This document shows, piece after piece, positions 38,191 through 48,172 of a stretch of DNA of 64,000 bases. This DNA comes from Nakaseomyces glabratus (lineage: Eukaryota > Ascomycota > Saccharomycetes > Saccharomycetales > Saccharomycetaceae). The position numbers and the translations under genes were made by a program. The DNA lies in NCBI RefSeq assembly GCF_010111755.1, contig NC_088957.1, forward strand, positions 682,001 to 746,000, in the 5' to 3' direction. Position 1 is the first letter of the stretch; every line of letters starts with the position of its first letter. The notes under the pieces were generated by a model. The model was not told the DNA's origin. It saw only the letters and a list, made by a program, of their open reading frames with translations, and did no database searches.

Positions 38191-39357
38191 TTAATTGTCC
38201 TCTTCTACTTTAGACTGTTCCTCGTCATAATAATTGACGTAATAATAATACAAAGAGCCAAAACCAACCAACATCAATGCAGTAGGAATCAAGATATTAG
38301 GTTTGTTATCAACTATCAACTTTGATTCATCACCTTGAAATACAACACAGTATTCCTTATCGTGAATATTACCAATCAACTTCCACCCGTCATCTTCAAA
38401 TTTACTTATAAGTCCCAGTATTTCCTCGGGTGGAAAGTGTGCTGCATTGATTATCCCAAATAAGTCAGTGTGATTAACATTAAATAAATTAAAATTCTTT
38501 CCTAATAATTTGTTTGTTGTCTCTTTTGATGAAAGGTCGTAGATCAAAATGGGCTTATATCTTTTTTTACTTTTATTCAGGAACCCAGTTACAGTAGCAA
38601 TTTTATTAGTCATTCTTCGTATCTTTATATTTGATTTAGTAGTTGTATTTATGTCTGAACCAAAAATCATCTTTCCGGGTGAAACACCCACATTACTAGT
38701 AACTTCATCCCATTTATAGGCACGCTTGGTCATATTTTGCATATTCTGCTTTTGCTTTTCCCTTAATTCAATTAGATCCAGGTAGTTTTCTAGCGCTTTG
38801 ATATCTATATCCCCTTTTGTTGATTTACCAGCTACTTTGGATTGATCAGCGGATTTTCTTGCCAGTCCACTTGAAATAGTATCATCGTCCAAGTTGTGAT
38901 TCGGTTTAGCTGTTGAAGGTTTTAGATTGACATGGATCACTTTCTTCTTGATTGGTTGCTTTGCATTTGGATGGATTGGACTAACAATGTTAGTGATTTC
39001 TTTATGGTTATCCAATTTTGTGAGACACTCTGAGATTTCACCATCGGAAATTCTCTTCTGCAGGAGCAGTAATTGCAGATTAGCAAACGTTTTCTTGTTT
39101 TTGATATCTTTCAAGCCATGCTTTGCACCTATGTCGGATAGAACTGAATATAATGCTGATTCAGGTGCAACACTCTTTATGTCCTTCAGTTTTAATACTT
39201 TCTGTATGAATTCGTTCACCGATTTTCCTTTTGCAGCAGTACTTTGTGGATCCCTGGAGCCGTTTGTCTTAGTACTACGATTGATTGTACTAGTCCACCT
39301 AACAGACAAATTTACTGCCCTTGAATTTGCTAGTGTCAATGGTATTAGCTTCGACAT
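38191..39357 (-). CDS. Predicted mitochondrial membrane protein of unknown function
   Basis: 388 residues, not recognised. The N-terminus (MSKLIPLTLANSRAVNLSVRW...) is basic and free of acidic residues over the first 30 positions or so, like a mitochondrial presequence. A polar, helical middle follows, with a conserved-looking block near 210-225 (KRAYKWDEVTSNVG). A compact domain lies at about 265-345 (ILIYDLSSKET, FGIINAAHFPPEEIL). There is one membrane segment at about 355-375 (LIPTALMLVGFGSLYYYYV) and a short acidic tail. This suggests a single-pass mitochondrial membrane protein. It lies at a synteny break between AMD1 and SEC63, where S. cerevisiae has CGI121 beside AMD1; this is not CGI121. 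Confidence 0.75.
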   Translation of the reverse strand: MSKLIPLTLANSRAVNLSVRWTSTINRSTKTNGSRDPQSTAAKGKSVNEFIQKVLKLKDIKSVAPESALYSVLSDIGAKHGLKDIKNKKTFANLQLLLLQKRISDGEISECLTKLDNHKEITNIVSPIHPNAKQPIKKKVIHVNLKPSTAKPNHNLDDDTISSGLARKSADQSKVAGKSTKGDIDIKALENYLDLIELREKQKQNMQNMTKRAYKWDEVTSNVGVSPGKMIFGSDINTTTKSNIKIRRMTNKIATVTGFLNKSKKRYKPILIYDLSSKETTNKLLGKNFNLFNVNHTDLFGIINAAHFPPEEILGLISKFEDDGWKLIGNIHDKEYCVVFQGDESKLIVDNKPNILIPTALMLVGFGSLYYYYVNYYDEEQSKVEEDN

Positions 39358-39853
39358 CTTAATTTAGAGTCCCAATTCCACGAGCACACTACCCTTATGA
39401 CTAGTAAATGTTCACTTAGTTCTAGTAGATTCTGATTGACTTAAACACTATTTCTAATCTTTGATGATAAGATGGAAGCTATCGTATGTTCATAGAGTTT
39501 AGCTCTTTAGAAGTTATGGGTTTGACTTAGTTCTCACTTTTTTCAATGAATTTCATGTATGATTATTATTGGAAATATCTCTAATTGGGACTTTATCTTG
39601 ACACCAAAATATAAAAAAGTGGAAACCAACAAGTGACGTTATTAATGTAGTATAATTTGTTGTGTGCTATTAAAATATATATTTATGTATCATACTTGTA
39701 TTCAAATGCCAGCAAAAACACAATTTCTATTGTAGTGTACATAGGAATCAAAACATATGCGTGAAATTCACATTTTATTGATCACGAACGGATGAGGTCA
39801 AAAAATTACAAAACAACGTTACGATGAACATGACTAGTTAAATGCTATAGTTT
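39358..39853. other. Upstream region of the unknown gene / SEC63 3' region
   Basis: 496 bases, AT-rich. Two minus-strand genes flank it. No RNA gene, repeat or regulatory motif of note was recognised. It coincides with a break in S. cerevisiae synteny. Confidence 0.55.
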
Positions 39854-41860
39854 TCAATCAGAATCTGACTCAGCTTCTGTGTCAGTGTCAATATCTGTGT
39901 AATCACTATCGCTTTCATCTTCGTCATCTACATCACTTTCGTCTTCGTCTTCATCACTGGAGTCGTATTCTTGAGCGATGTCTTTCTCTAGTTCTTCTTC
40001 AATGGTTGGCTTTGAGACGTGAGCTTCATCCTGGACATTCATGGTCATGGTGAAATCTAAGTCTGGGCCAAAGTAATCGGTGTTCTTGAGAACAATTCTG
40101 AAGTACACAGTCTCTGGCTTTGGTGGGGCTGGTTGACTTAATGGGATTTTGATGGTACCAATCTCCCAGTCCTCGGCATTGAAGTCCTTTCCAAGTTCTT
40201 TGATCTCTCTTTTGTCCAAATGCTTGGATAAGTTCTTGAAAGACAGGCGGTCAATGTTCACTGGAGTTTGTAGAATCTTTAAGTCCTTTTGGAAACATAG
40301 GAATGCCACCCAAGAGGATTTCCTTTCGACAGGGAAGTGTGGGGACAAAGTTTGTGGAACTAGCGGTTGTTCTAGCATGGAGGCAAATGGATCTCTTAGA
40401 GATTCAAAATCAGTCTTTTCCTCAAGCATTTCAGCTGGGAATTTCTCTGTTGGGATCAGTTTTTGCTTTGCGGAGCGCACAAGCACTTTCAAAGAGATGT
40501 ATGGGGTGGAAGATGGAGTCACAGCAGGTTCACCAGGAACAACAAAATCTGCTCTGATCAATTTCAAAAATGGGATGTTGGAAGCTACGGACAATGTCTG
40601 CTGTAGCAACTGTTTATCCTCAATACCCAGTATTTCGCCAATCTTCTTATCTTCAAAAGTGAACAGTTTGCCCAGAGTGTGAACGTTTTCCTTAGCTGCA
40701 GCCTTCTCGAATACCTCTTTGTCAACGTTTGGCAATTGTAGAATTTCACCGTTGTTGGTATTTGGCAAGGCTTGGACAATACACTTGAACGTGTCCAAAG
40801 TACTGATAGCGACGTCCAGGTTTCTGAAACCAGCTGCGATGTCAAGCAGGCCATGCAAGATAGAATGACACTTGGAGACGATTCTGTATTTGATCTGGTT
40901 CTTCTCCTCTGAGCCGCTGTCACGACGGTGGATGTGGTCCTGTAGCAATTTCTCGAAATCCTTGCTGTTTAGGTTAGGGTAAAAATTCTTGAACTCCTGC
41001 GCGTGTGAGATCCATTGGACGATCAAGTTCACGGTGACGATCTCTGATGGCTTGTAATTGACCAATCTATCGACCAAGTACGAAGCGGTGTTGACATGGA
41101 TGTTCTTTCTGGTGTAGGACTGGGTTCTGGTCCACCACTTACCGACCAAGTATGGCAGCACGACACCCAGCAAAGACACGTAGAAGATCACAAGCAGAGG
41201 TGAGGCGGACCCGGAGACCATGAAGCTTGGGATGGCGATACCGTGGGTAGTGGACTGTGGACCGTCAGGGTGGCCGTACTTCAGGTAGTTCTCCCTCACT
41301 ATAGGGTCAGTAAGTGCCTCGTGGGCCTTGGAGATCTGCACGTACATCTCTTCCATGGCTGTTCTCTCCTCTGCGGACAGCTCCTTCGACATCTTATCCG
41401 GGTGGAACTTCAGGGACAGCCTCCTATACGCGGACTTGATGTCCTTGTCTGATGCGCTAGGGGAGATACCCAGCAGGTCGTAAGGGTCAAACATCTGGGC
41501 CATAGACTGCGTGATCGTCTCCGTGTTGGCCGCGATACGCTGGATCAGCAACGCGACAGACACCCACCCGATAAACAGCATCAAGTTGGTGAATGAGAAC
41601 AACCCGTTGCCGGGGTCCATAAGCTTCGTAGCCCACTGCTCCCTGAACTTTCTAACACTAGAACTCTCGAGCTCCTTGTTCAGCTCCGTGTACTTGTCCT
41701 GCAACTCCTTGTTCTCACCGAGCTCGCTCACCGCATCCGTGCTCTTGGTCAGCTTGTACAACTGACGTATGGTCATCGGCACCAGCACCATCAGCAGCAA
41801 AGTCAGCAGAAAGAACGGCCACGTCTCGCTCCCTTCATCGTATTCATAACTTAGTGCCAT
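39854..41860 (-). CDS. SEC63: ER translocon J-protein Sec63
   Basis: 668 residues (S. cerevisiae 663). There are three membrane segments (about 14-33, 90-108 and 220-240). Between the second and third is a lumenal J domain starting DPYDLLGISPSASDKDI with the HPD motif at 153-155, which recruits and activates Kar2/BiP. The large cytosolic Brl/Sec63 domain follows. The C-terminus is strongly acidic (Asp/Glu/Ser) and ends ...DTDTEAESDSD, the region that binds Sec62. It works with Sec61 in post-translational and co-translational import. It is YOR254C in S. cerevisiae; neighbours here are different, marking a rearrangement. Confidence 0.97.
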   Translation of the reverse strand: MALSYEYDEGSETWPFFLLTLLLMVLVPMTIRQLYKLTKSTDAVSELGENKELQDKYTELNKELESSSVRKFREQWATKLMDPGNGLFSFTNLMLFIGWVSVALLIQRIAANTETITQSMAQMFDPYDLLGISPSASDKDIKSAYRRLSLKFHPDKMSKELSAEERTAMEEMYVQISKAHEALTDPIVRENYLKYGHPDGPQSTTHGIAIPSFMVSGSASPLLVIFYVSLLGVVLPYLVGKWWTRTQSYTRKNIHVNTASYLVDRLVNYKPSEIVTVNLIVQWISHAQEFKNFYPNLNSKDFEKLLQDHIHRRDSGSEEKNQIKYRIVSKCHSILHGLLDIAAGFRNLDVAISTLDTFKCIVQALPNTNNGEILQLPNVDKEVFEKAAAKENVHTLGKLFTFEDKKIGEILGIEDKQLLQQTLSVASNIPFLKLIRADFVVPGEPAVTPSSTPYISLKVLVRSAKQKLIPTEKFPAEMLEEKTDFESLRDPFASMLEQPLVPQTLSPHFPVERKSSWVAFLCFQKDLKILQTPVNIDRLSFKNLSKHLDKREIKELGKDFNAEDWEIGTIKIPLSQPAPPKPETVYFRIVLKNTDYFGPDLDFTMTMNVQDEAHVSKPTIEEELEKDIAQEYDSSDEDEDESDVDDEDESDSDYTDIDTDTEAESDSD

Positions 41861-42593
41861 TGCGTATCAATCTTCTGATGCAACGCCAATAATGCCAAAC
41901 CTTTGCAAATACTATTCAAAATATAAACACACCACTGGTTTTAATACTACAATTGAAAAATTATTTTGCAACTTTTTTTTTGCAACTTTTTTTTGCAAGT
42001 TTCTGCGATTTTCTGCGTTTCGTCATCGCAAGTGAATTGGAATTCCCAGTAGAAGCGTGAAAAAATAAAGGGCTCCGTAAGACCCACAGACAGACACGCA
42101 GACACAAACAAACACGCAGACAGACACGCAGACAGACACGCAGACGGTATTTACGCCTTCTTAAGGAACGCGACTGTAACGATAAACGGAACTGCTGATC
42201 ATGTGATACACGGGAATATCATATTGAACGCAAGTACATGTGATGTGACGTATAGAGTGTGTGTTGTTAATCATGGTAAACGTAGACCAGGTGATGCGAC
42301 GTATATAATGTGATACAGGCATCACACAGTACGTTTCACGTTCCACGTGTATCCTTATATACGTGAAAAATGGATCAATTTCTCAAAATCTGGCTGAAAT
42401 GGCAGTCTTTTTTTGTTTTATTATAATGAGAAAGAGGGCTACCTACTTAGTCCTGGGCATCTGGTATTGCTGTTGGGGGGGAGTTGTTATTATACATACC
42501 AATTTTCTGATACCTGTTTGGAAACACACGTATACTCATTTATTGGTACAAAAAAAAACAGTCTCCTGAACATACAAAAACAGATCCACAAGG
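41861..42593. other. Divergent SEC63/MNN11 region with T-rich and GACA-type tandem repeats
   Basis: 733 bases. Near SEC63 there are three TGCAAC/T-run copies at about 41967-42000. At 42088-42146 a minisatellite of CAGACAGACACG-type units is present. A G7 run occurs near 42475-42481 and an A9 run near 42550-42558 just before MNN11. No gene was seen. Confidence 0.6.
42088..42146. repeat. Minisatellite, 10-12-bp GACA-rich units
   Basis: Repeated CAGACACG and CAGACAGACACG units over about 60 bp between SEC63 and MNN11, interrupted by AAACAAACA. Non-coding. Confidence 0.85.
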
Positions 42594-43919
42594 ATGTCGC
42601 TGAAGCCTAGGTCGTTGACTGCGAAGAAGAGGAGGCCCAGCCAGAACCACGGTGAGCTTATGGCTCTCGGGATCGGTAACCCGCTGGATGTGGTGCGCAA
42701 GTACCTGGGGCTGGGGGTCTCGGATATGGACCTGAATGACGGGCGGTACGTGTCGAAGAAGAAGCGCAACCGGTACACGGTGATGCCCATGCTTGTGTTT
42801 TTCGTGGTCGTGATGTACCTGCTGGTGTCCACGTTCATGCCCAATGGTATGCGGGCGCCCGTGACGTACCCGCCGGAGCACGGTGCCTACCAGAACGAGG
42901 TTATTTCTTCCAGCCCGCTGATCTTCCCGCATGTGGAGCACGCCCCTGTGCTGAAGGAGATCGGGATCAGAGGCCTGTTCATACTGCGGATGGAGATGGA
43001 CGGCACTAAGAGGTTCGTAATCAAGCCGGAGGACAAGCCGTTCTCCGACGAGGAGAAGAAGAAGACCACCGACCAAGTGCTGCTGGTCAAGAAGTCCTTC
43101 CTGGACCACGGAAAGCTTATATTCCCAAAGAAAAACGAGAGCCCCGAGTTCGTGGTCGTGACTCTGGTGGATTTCGACAACTTCGACAGGGACACAATAG
43201 TCAAGATTGTGCAGAACAGAGTGGACTACGCCCAGAGACACAAGTACGGTATATACGTCCGCTGGGCACAAGAGTTCGTCACAGAGATGTCGATCCAGGA
43301 AGTCGCCCCAAGCTACCAATTAATGAAGGCCTCTATCATGAGAGCAGCAATTCACGCCTTCCCATACGCAAAATACTTTTTATTCCTAGACCAGACATCG
43401 CTGATCATGAACTCAGAAATTCCTCTACAGAAACTAATTCTGCATCAACCTACTGTGGAGGCCAACAAACAGGTATTGCCGATCCTACAACACTACAACG
43501 GCAGAAACGTCCCTGCCAAACTGGCTCAACAACCAGATCTGGTATTCCCACAACACGATAATGGTGTACTAGATCTTTCTGCATTCATCGTCGCCAACAG
43601 CTTGCACGGCAAAATGTTCTTAGACTACTTAAACGACCCATTGGTCAGAGATTACCATTGGGATGACATCTACACACAGTACGGCCATGTCCTAAACTGG
43701 CACCCAGAATTGCTGGACCGCACATTACTGGTAAAACGGAAAACATTGGCCAGCCCCGTTGAGGACCCAACAAACTTGAACATCAAGGACAACAAGATCG
43801 ACGGTGGTGACTCCGGTTACTCCACTGGCGACTTCATCGCATCCCTAGCTAAGTGTAAGGAAAGAATTTCTTGCACAAGTGACCTGGATGTAATGTACAA
43901 GTTTTCGCATATGGGATAG
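42594..43919 (+). CDS. MNN11: Golgi mannosyltransferase complex subunit Mnn11-like (GT34)
   Basis: 441 residues. It is a type II membrane protein: basic cytosolic N-terminus, signal-anchor at about 62-82, then a lumenal domain of the Mnn10/Mnn11 family, with YAQRHKYGIYVRW, ASIMRAAIHAFPYAKYF and HDNGVLDLSAFIV blocks. The complex extends the alpha-1,6-mannan backbone in the cis-Golgi. At the place where GT34 enzymes have a metal-binding DxD, the sequence reads LFLDQTSLIMN (near residue 266), lacking the second Asp. Adjacent ATP12 and PFD1 are also close neighbours of MNN11 (YJL183W) in S. cerevisiae, which supports MNN11 over MNN10. Confidence 0.9.
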   Translation: MSLKPRSLTAKKRRPSQNHGELMALGIGNPLDVVRKYLGLGVSDMDLNDGRYVSKKKRNRYTVMPMLVFFVVVMYLLVSTFMPNGMRAPVTYPPEHGAYQNEVISSSPLIFPHVEHAPVLKEIGIRGLFILRMEMDGTKRFVIKPEDKPFSDEEKKKTTDQVLLVKKSFLDHGKLIFPKKNESPEFVVVTLVDFDNFDRDTIVKIVQNRVDYAQRHKYGIYVRWAQEFVTEMSIQEVAPSYQLMKASIMRAAIHAFPYAKYFLFLDQTSLIMNSEIPLQKLILHQPTVEANKQVLPILQHYNGRNVPAKLAQQPDLVFPQHDNGVLDLSAFIVANSLHGKMFLDYLNDPLVRDYHWDDIYTQYGHVLNWHPELLDRTLLVKRKTLASPVEDPTNLNIKDNKIDGGDSGYSTGDFIASLAKCKERISCTSDLDVMYKFSHMG

Positions 43920-44180
43920 ATCGAATAATTCTCGTGTTTGGGATTCATTGAGCTATGAGATAAGGCAAACATTATCCCAAGTCAAAATTTACTATATACC
44001 CAAAACTCTGATAGAGCGCTGTTTTCTTTCTTCCTAATTTACTTTACACCCAGTTTATAAAGGCATCATTACACTTTTGATGGAATGCATTTGTTATATT
44101 ATTTTTACTTACAAGACTTTTTTTTAGTTACTAATTACATAATGTATCAACTGCGAGTTGTTTTTTTTTTGCACAAACTA

Positions 44181-45152
44181 TCAATTCTTGAATGCAACTA
44201 TAGCGGCAGATGAGATCTTTCTATGGATGTCTCTCTTGTCCACATCATGTGTGTCTTCCACCTCACCCCATCTTTCAACTTGGAATATTGTCTCCAACGT
44301 AGCTAAGCGTATAATTTCATCAAGGGATTTGACCAATTCTTTATGAGTGGATTTCTTAGTCATGCTTTCCATTAATAAGATACCACATATGAAAGATTTC
44401 GTTGTCAATACAGTCTTCTCAAACACTGCAAGGTCCCAAGGGGATAGTGAGTCCATGTAGTTCATTGCTGCATCCTTAACCTCTTGAGATTGCACATTCC
44501 CACGTAAACCATGAACATCCGCATCCAAGATTTGAAGTGTCAATTGTTTATCTGAAGATGAGTATTGCCCCAAAAACTCCTCTATCTTCTTGATGATGGG
44601 CAAGTACAACTTGTCCTGCTCCTCCCTCAAGGCACCTTCAAATTCCTTAGCCGGTGAAAACACAAGTAATGTATCAGTGTCCATGTATCTAAGTAGTTGA
44701 TTCTTTATAACAGTGGTGTCACCGCCGATCTTTGCGACAGCTTCGGGGTCACAATCCGCATTACTGGTGGTCTCCAAGTCAATGCATCTTGAGACAAGCG
44801 ATGTAAGTGGTAAGGAGAATTTCTTACTGGCCACTTCTTGCAAGTTACTCCATTCTTTCTTTAACATCAGCCCTAGAACTTTCCGATCATGGTCAATGGC
44901 CAAGTTATTTCCCAGCGGAGTCCTCAACGGCTTAGAATCTAATTGAACAGTGATCTTATCGCCGCCAAAATCTAACCCAACCTGGTCCCAGAATTTCTGT
45001 CCTGTCTTGCTCAACTTATTCGTCTCAGTCTTCAAGTTGTTCTCAATGGAGCTATCAACCCCCAGCGGCGAGGCTCTACTACTGGCATGGTAAAACCTGG
45101 TGCGTCCTATATGCAAACGCCAATAACTTAACCTCCTGTATACCTTCAACAT
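44181..45152 (-). CDS. ATP12: F1-ATPase assembly chaperone Atp12
   Basis: 323 residues (S. cerevisiae 325). The N-terminus (MLKVYRRLSYWRLHIGRTRF) is a clear mitochondrial presequence. The mature part shows FWDQVGLD, LDSKPLRTPLGN, LPLTSLVSRCID and SPWDLAVFEK blocks of the Atp12 family. In the matrix it binds free F1 alpha subunit and prevents aggregation until it joins beta. It is divergent from PFD1 over 182 bp, the YJL180C-YJL179W pair in S. cerevisiae. Convergent with MNN11. Confidence 0.95.
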   Translation of the reverse strand: MLKVYRRLSYWRLHIGRTRFYHASSRASPLGVDSSIENNLKTETNKLSKTGQKFWDQVGLDFGGDKITVQLDSKPLRTPLGNNLAIDHDRKVLGLMLKKEWSNLQEVASKKFSLPLTSLVSRCIDLETTSNADCDPEAVAKIGGDTTVIKNQLLRYMDTDTLLVFSPAKEFEGALREEQDKLYLPIIKKIEEFLGQYSSSDKQLTLQILDADVHGLRGNVQSQEVKDAAMNYMDSLSPWDLAVFEKTVLTTKSFICGILLMESMTKKSTHKELVKSLDEIIRLATLETIFQVERWGEVEDTHDVDKRDIHRKISSAAIVAFKN

Positions 45153-45334
45153 CGCTCGCTATCTGTAGTATCCCTCACTTGAACAGAGCCTTCAACTCTT
45201 AGAGTCTGGTCAACTTCATTTAAGTTTTTGAAAAGACGAGTTGATTTGAACTTTAAAGAAGTTAAAGCTTCCCTCCCGTGTTAGAGGGCCTGAGCTACTG
45301 ACACATAAAACTACCGATACATATAACAACGGAT

Positions 45335-45661
45335 ATGTCTACACAAGCACAGGAGATGGCCACCACGCTCCGCATGAACAAGGGCCAATTGGAGATAGTA
45401 GAGCAACAGCTGAGCCAGCTAGAGAGACAGCAGAAATTCGCACAGGCCACCGCCAAAGAGCTGGAGTCGTACCCTACAGAGACTGTGTGGAGGTCATGTG
45501 GCAGAGCCTTTGTGCTACAGGACAAGGATTCTTACATCAAGGACCTGGGAACCGACGAGAAGACCCTCGAAGAGCAGGCCAAGGCACTCAGGATCAAGAA
45601 GAACTACCTGGATGTCTCGATCGAAAAGACCGTTGCAGGTCTCAAGAGTATGATGAAGTAA
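45335..45661 (+). CDS. PFD1: Prefoldin subunit 1
   Basis: 108 residues (S. cerevisiae 109), almost all coiled coil, with the beta-hairpin region in the middle (VWRSCGRAFVLQDKDSYIKDL), typical of beta-type prefoldin subunits. Prefoldin is a hexamer that delivers unfolded actin and tubulin to the CCT chaperonin. It lies in the YJL179W position relative to ATP12. Downstream the S. cerevisiae synteny changes to the chromosome XV block. Confidence 0.95.
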   Translation: MSTQAQEMATTLRMNKGQLEIVEQQLSQLERQQKFAQATAKELESYPTETVWRSCGRAFVLQDKDSYIKDLGTDEKTLEEQAKALRIKKNYLDVSIEKTVAGLKSMMK

Positions 45662-45800
45662 TACATATAGACACTTATCATGCAATATATCAGATACTGT
45701 CTTTCATAGCAACAGCGTAAATATTAATAGAATAACTACTGCTTTTTAGTCAAAAATACGGTTTATTATGCTTCTAACGCAACATCACCAGTTACGTTAC

Positions 45801-45840
45801 TGAAAATTTTTGTTTTGCGATGAGCTGCAAAGCTCATCGC
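45801..45840. promoter_or_regulatory. RRPE plus inverted PAC pair upstream of RRS1
   Basis: TGAAAATTTTTG (RRPE-like) at 45801-45812 is followed by GCGATGAGCT (PAC) at 45817-45826 and the inverted copy GCTCATCGC at 45832-45840, then ATCGCATCGCAT. It lies 110-150 bp before the RRS1 ATG. RRPE and PAC together mark ribosome-biogenesis promoters, and RRS1 is one. This is the strongest regulatory call in the window. Confidence 0.85.
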
Positions 45841-45952
45841 ATCGCATCGCATACAAAAGTTAGTCAAAATATTGGCTTTATATATCTGATATGTTTGTAT
45901 TTGAGTTATTGGCGAAGACATAACAGTGAGAAGAACTAGTACAAGCAGGACG

Positions 45953-46564
45953 ATGTCAGAGTATAAGAATTTGCCAGTTACGGTGGAGAAGCCAATCCCA
46001 GTGACGTATGATTTGGGTAACCTGAGTGTATTTGATACCAATGTCATTGACAGGAACGATGTGGACAGTTCAAATGCGAAGCGTGAGGAAGTTATCAAAA
46101 GTGTAACGCGTGACAATGTGCAGCTCTTGATCAACCAGCTGCTTTCGTTGCCAATTAAGAAGACTACTGAGCACACAGGTGGTAACAGTGGCCAAGGTGC
46201 TACTGTTGCGCTATTGCAATTGCCTGAGCCATCTTCTGAGCTACCAAGAGAGAAGCCATTGCCTAAGCCAAAGGCTCTTACCAAGTGGCAGAAGTTTGCG
46301 GCTAAGAAAGGTATCAAGCCAAAGGAGAGAGCGGGCAAGATGGTTTTCGATGAAGCTACGGGCAAGTGGGCTCCTAAGTGGGGTTACAACGGTATTAACA
46401 AGAAGCTGGATGACCAATGGTTGGTCGAAGTCGATGACGACACCAAGGGCACTGAGAATGAGCTGATAGATCCAAGATCGTTGAACAGAGCTGAGCGTAA
46501 GCGTCTAGTGAAGAAGAACGAGAGGCAGCAGAAGAAAAACTTGAAGAACGCTATGGGACAATAG
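45953..46564 (+). CDS. RRS1: 60S ribosome biogenesis factor Rrs1
   Basis: 203 residues from the ATG at 45953, the S. cerevisiae length. An in-frame GTG upstream is not needed. It has YDLGNLSVFD at the N-terminus, KALTKWQKFAAKKGIKPKER in the middle, and a Lys/Arg-rich C-terminus. With Rpf2 it recruits the 5S RNP to pre-60S particles in the nucleolus and is essential. The upstream RRPE and PAC motifs fit. It is followed by UAF30, as in YOR294W-YOR295W. Confidence 0.97.
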   Translation: MSEYKNLPVTVEKPIPVTYDLGNLSVFDTNVIDRNDVDSSNAKREEVIKSVTRDNVQLLINQLLSLPIKKTTEHTGGNSGQGATVALLQLPEPSSELPREKPLPKPKALTKWQKFAAKKGIKPKERAGKMVFDEATGKWAPKWGYNGINKKLDDQWLVEVDDDTKGTENELIDPRSLNRAERKRLVKKNERQQKKNLKNAMGQ

Positions 46565-46946
46565 ATCCATAACTATGACAGGTATTCCAAAAACCAAGTG
46601 CTCTCAAATCGTTGAGCCACAGATATAAGTTACGTTTTCTTCAAAAATGAGATTACTTACATTCAGGTAGAGGTATCTCATTACACATTTCAAAGCATTA
46701 CAACATCGAGTAGATATAGTTTACATATTTTTTGTATATTAGAAATTCAAATTCCCAACATAACTGATCCTAACTGGAATGTATATCATCGGGTCACCAA
46801 TAATTTCTTTGGTGAGTAACAGAAGTTTAAAAAGCTTTACAGTAAGTTGAGCCATTTCATCTAAATGGTTAAGAGGATTTAGTGCTGATTGAAAAACAAT
46901 TTTAAACATTAATTCAGGTATTTATTCCAGATTTATTGCATTATAC
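46565..46946. other. RRS1 3' region / UAF30 promoter, no gene
   Basis: 382 bases, AT-rich, between two genes in the same direction. No clear regulatory motif or RNA was recognised. Confidence 0.55.
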
Positions 46947-47672
46947 ATGGCTCCACAATACATTAGTGAAGAGTACGAATCGATGATTGATGCGGTCTTG
47001 ACGTACTGCGATGAAGAAGTATCTCTAAACTCCCTGAGAGCTCAACTAAACGAAGTGTTTAGCCTCAACATCAAGTCATTTGACCTGAACCTTCGAACTT
47101 TGGTAGACAAGAAATTGGAAGCCTTCAAGAATGTAACAGAGAAGCCCAAGGTGAAGGACATCAGTACCGATAAAGTTATGACAGAGAATCGAAGGTATAT
47201 AAATGTGATAAAACAGACTCTGAAGGAAGCAGAGTTAAAGAAAGAAGGCATAACAGTCACGAAAGTACAGAAGCCCAAGCTGAAACTAAAAGTTACCAAC
47301 AGTAAAAAGAGTATGATTCACATCAAGATGACAGTGACGCCAGAGCTCCAAGCTGTAATCGGAACACATTATCAATCGAGAACAGAGATAGTTCGAAATT
47401 TATGGAAATATATTAAAGAACATAACTTACAAAATCCGGATGACAAGAGGCAAATCATATCAGATGCAATGTTGGAACCTGTGCTGGGCAAAACGTCGGA
47501 TATATTCATGATGCACCGGGCTCTCAAACACCACATATTGGGACCAGCACCGATAGAGGCAGAAGTAATACGCACTGACCAAGAAAGTACTCCATCTCTA
47601 GCTTCAGAGTCCAGTGAGCAAGAACATGCAGATAGCACTGATACCAGCGACTCAGTTTACTACTCTACATGA
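46947..47672 (+). CDS. UAF30: RNA polymerase I upstream activation factor subunit Uaf30 (SWIB)
   Basis: 241 residues (S. cerevisiae 228). The N-terminus (about 5-60) resembles a DEK-C-like helical domain. A SWIB/MDM2 fold is at about 115-195, with MTVTPELQAVIGTHYQSRTEIVRNLWKYI-type sequence and a DDKRQI segment. The C-terminus is acidic and Ser/Thr-rich. Uaf30 is part of the UAF complex that recruits Pol I to rDNA and blocks Pol II there. The similar TRI1 protein is the main alternative; gene order (YOR294W-YOR295W-YOR296W) decides for UAF30. Confidence 0.92.
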   Translation: MAPQYISEEYESMIDAVLTYCDEEVSLNSLRAQLNEVFSLNIKSFDLNLRTLVDKKLEAFKNVTEKPKVKDISTDKVMTENRRYINVIKQTLKEAELKKEGITVTKVQKPKLKLKVTNSKKSMIHIKMTVTPELQAVIGTHYQSRTEIVRNLWKYIKEHNLQNPDDKRQIISDAMLEPVLGKTSDIFMMHRALKHHILGPAPIEAEVIRTDQESTPSLASESSEQEHADSTDTSDSVYYST

Positions 47673-48172
47673 TTCCTAGCTAAGTAAGGGTAAAAAAAGT
47701 GAAGTTCATTTCAAAACGTGTTAAAATATTAGATAAATCACACCTCTATTAGAGCGAATATAATATAATCAATTCACAGAGGTACAGTTACAAACAACCG
47801 CATGTCCATCATGTATTTAAAGCAATGAGCTTATACGCATCCCGAGATACGACACCTCATCGCTATTTTTAGGTCTCTTCACTAACTTCTGTGGTTAGTA
47901 GAACTGTAATAGCACTAAGACTTGACATATAACTAGGCCACCGAGAATTGTTTTGTGGTATTGATCTAGCCCATTGATCTGATAAGTTTGTTATTTAATA
48001 AAATATTTGTGCTAAACACAGGCTTTTGATATTCTATCACATAAAATGTGCTCTAAAACAACTGAATAGGGATTATATTAGAAACTCCATCGATATTTTG
48101 ATAACTGACAATCCCTCCCTATTAGAATTCAACCAGCTATATTTGAACAATATCCAAGTATCCTGAATAAAA
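47673..48172. promoter_or_regulatory. Upstream region of the YOR296W homolog with one PAC motif
   Basis: 500 bases. CTCATCGC is at 47856-47863, about 310 bp before the ATG. A minus-strand TACTAAC at 47894-47900 has no donor or exon nearby and is taken as chance. Otherwise AT-rich. Confidence 0.4.
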
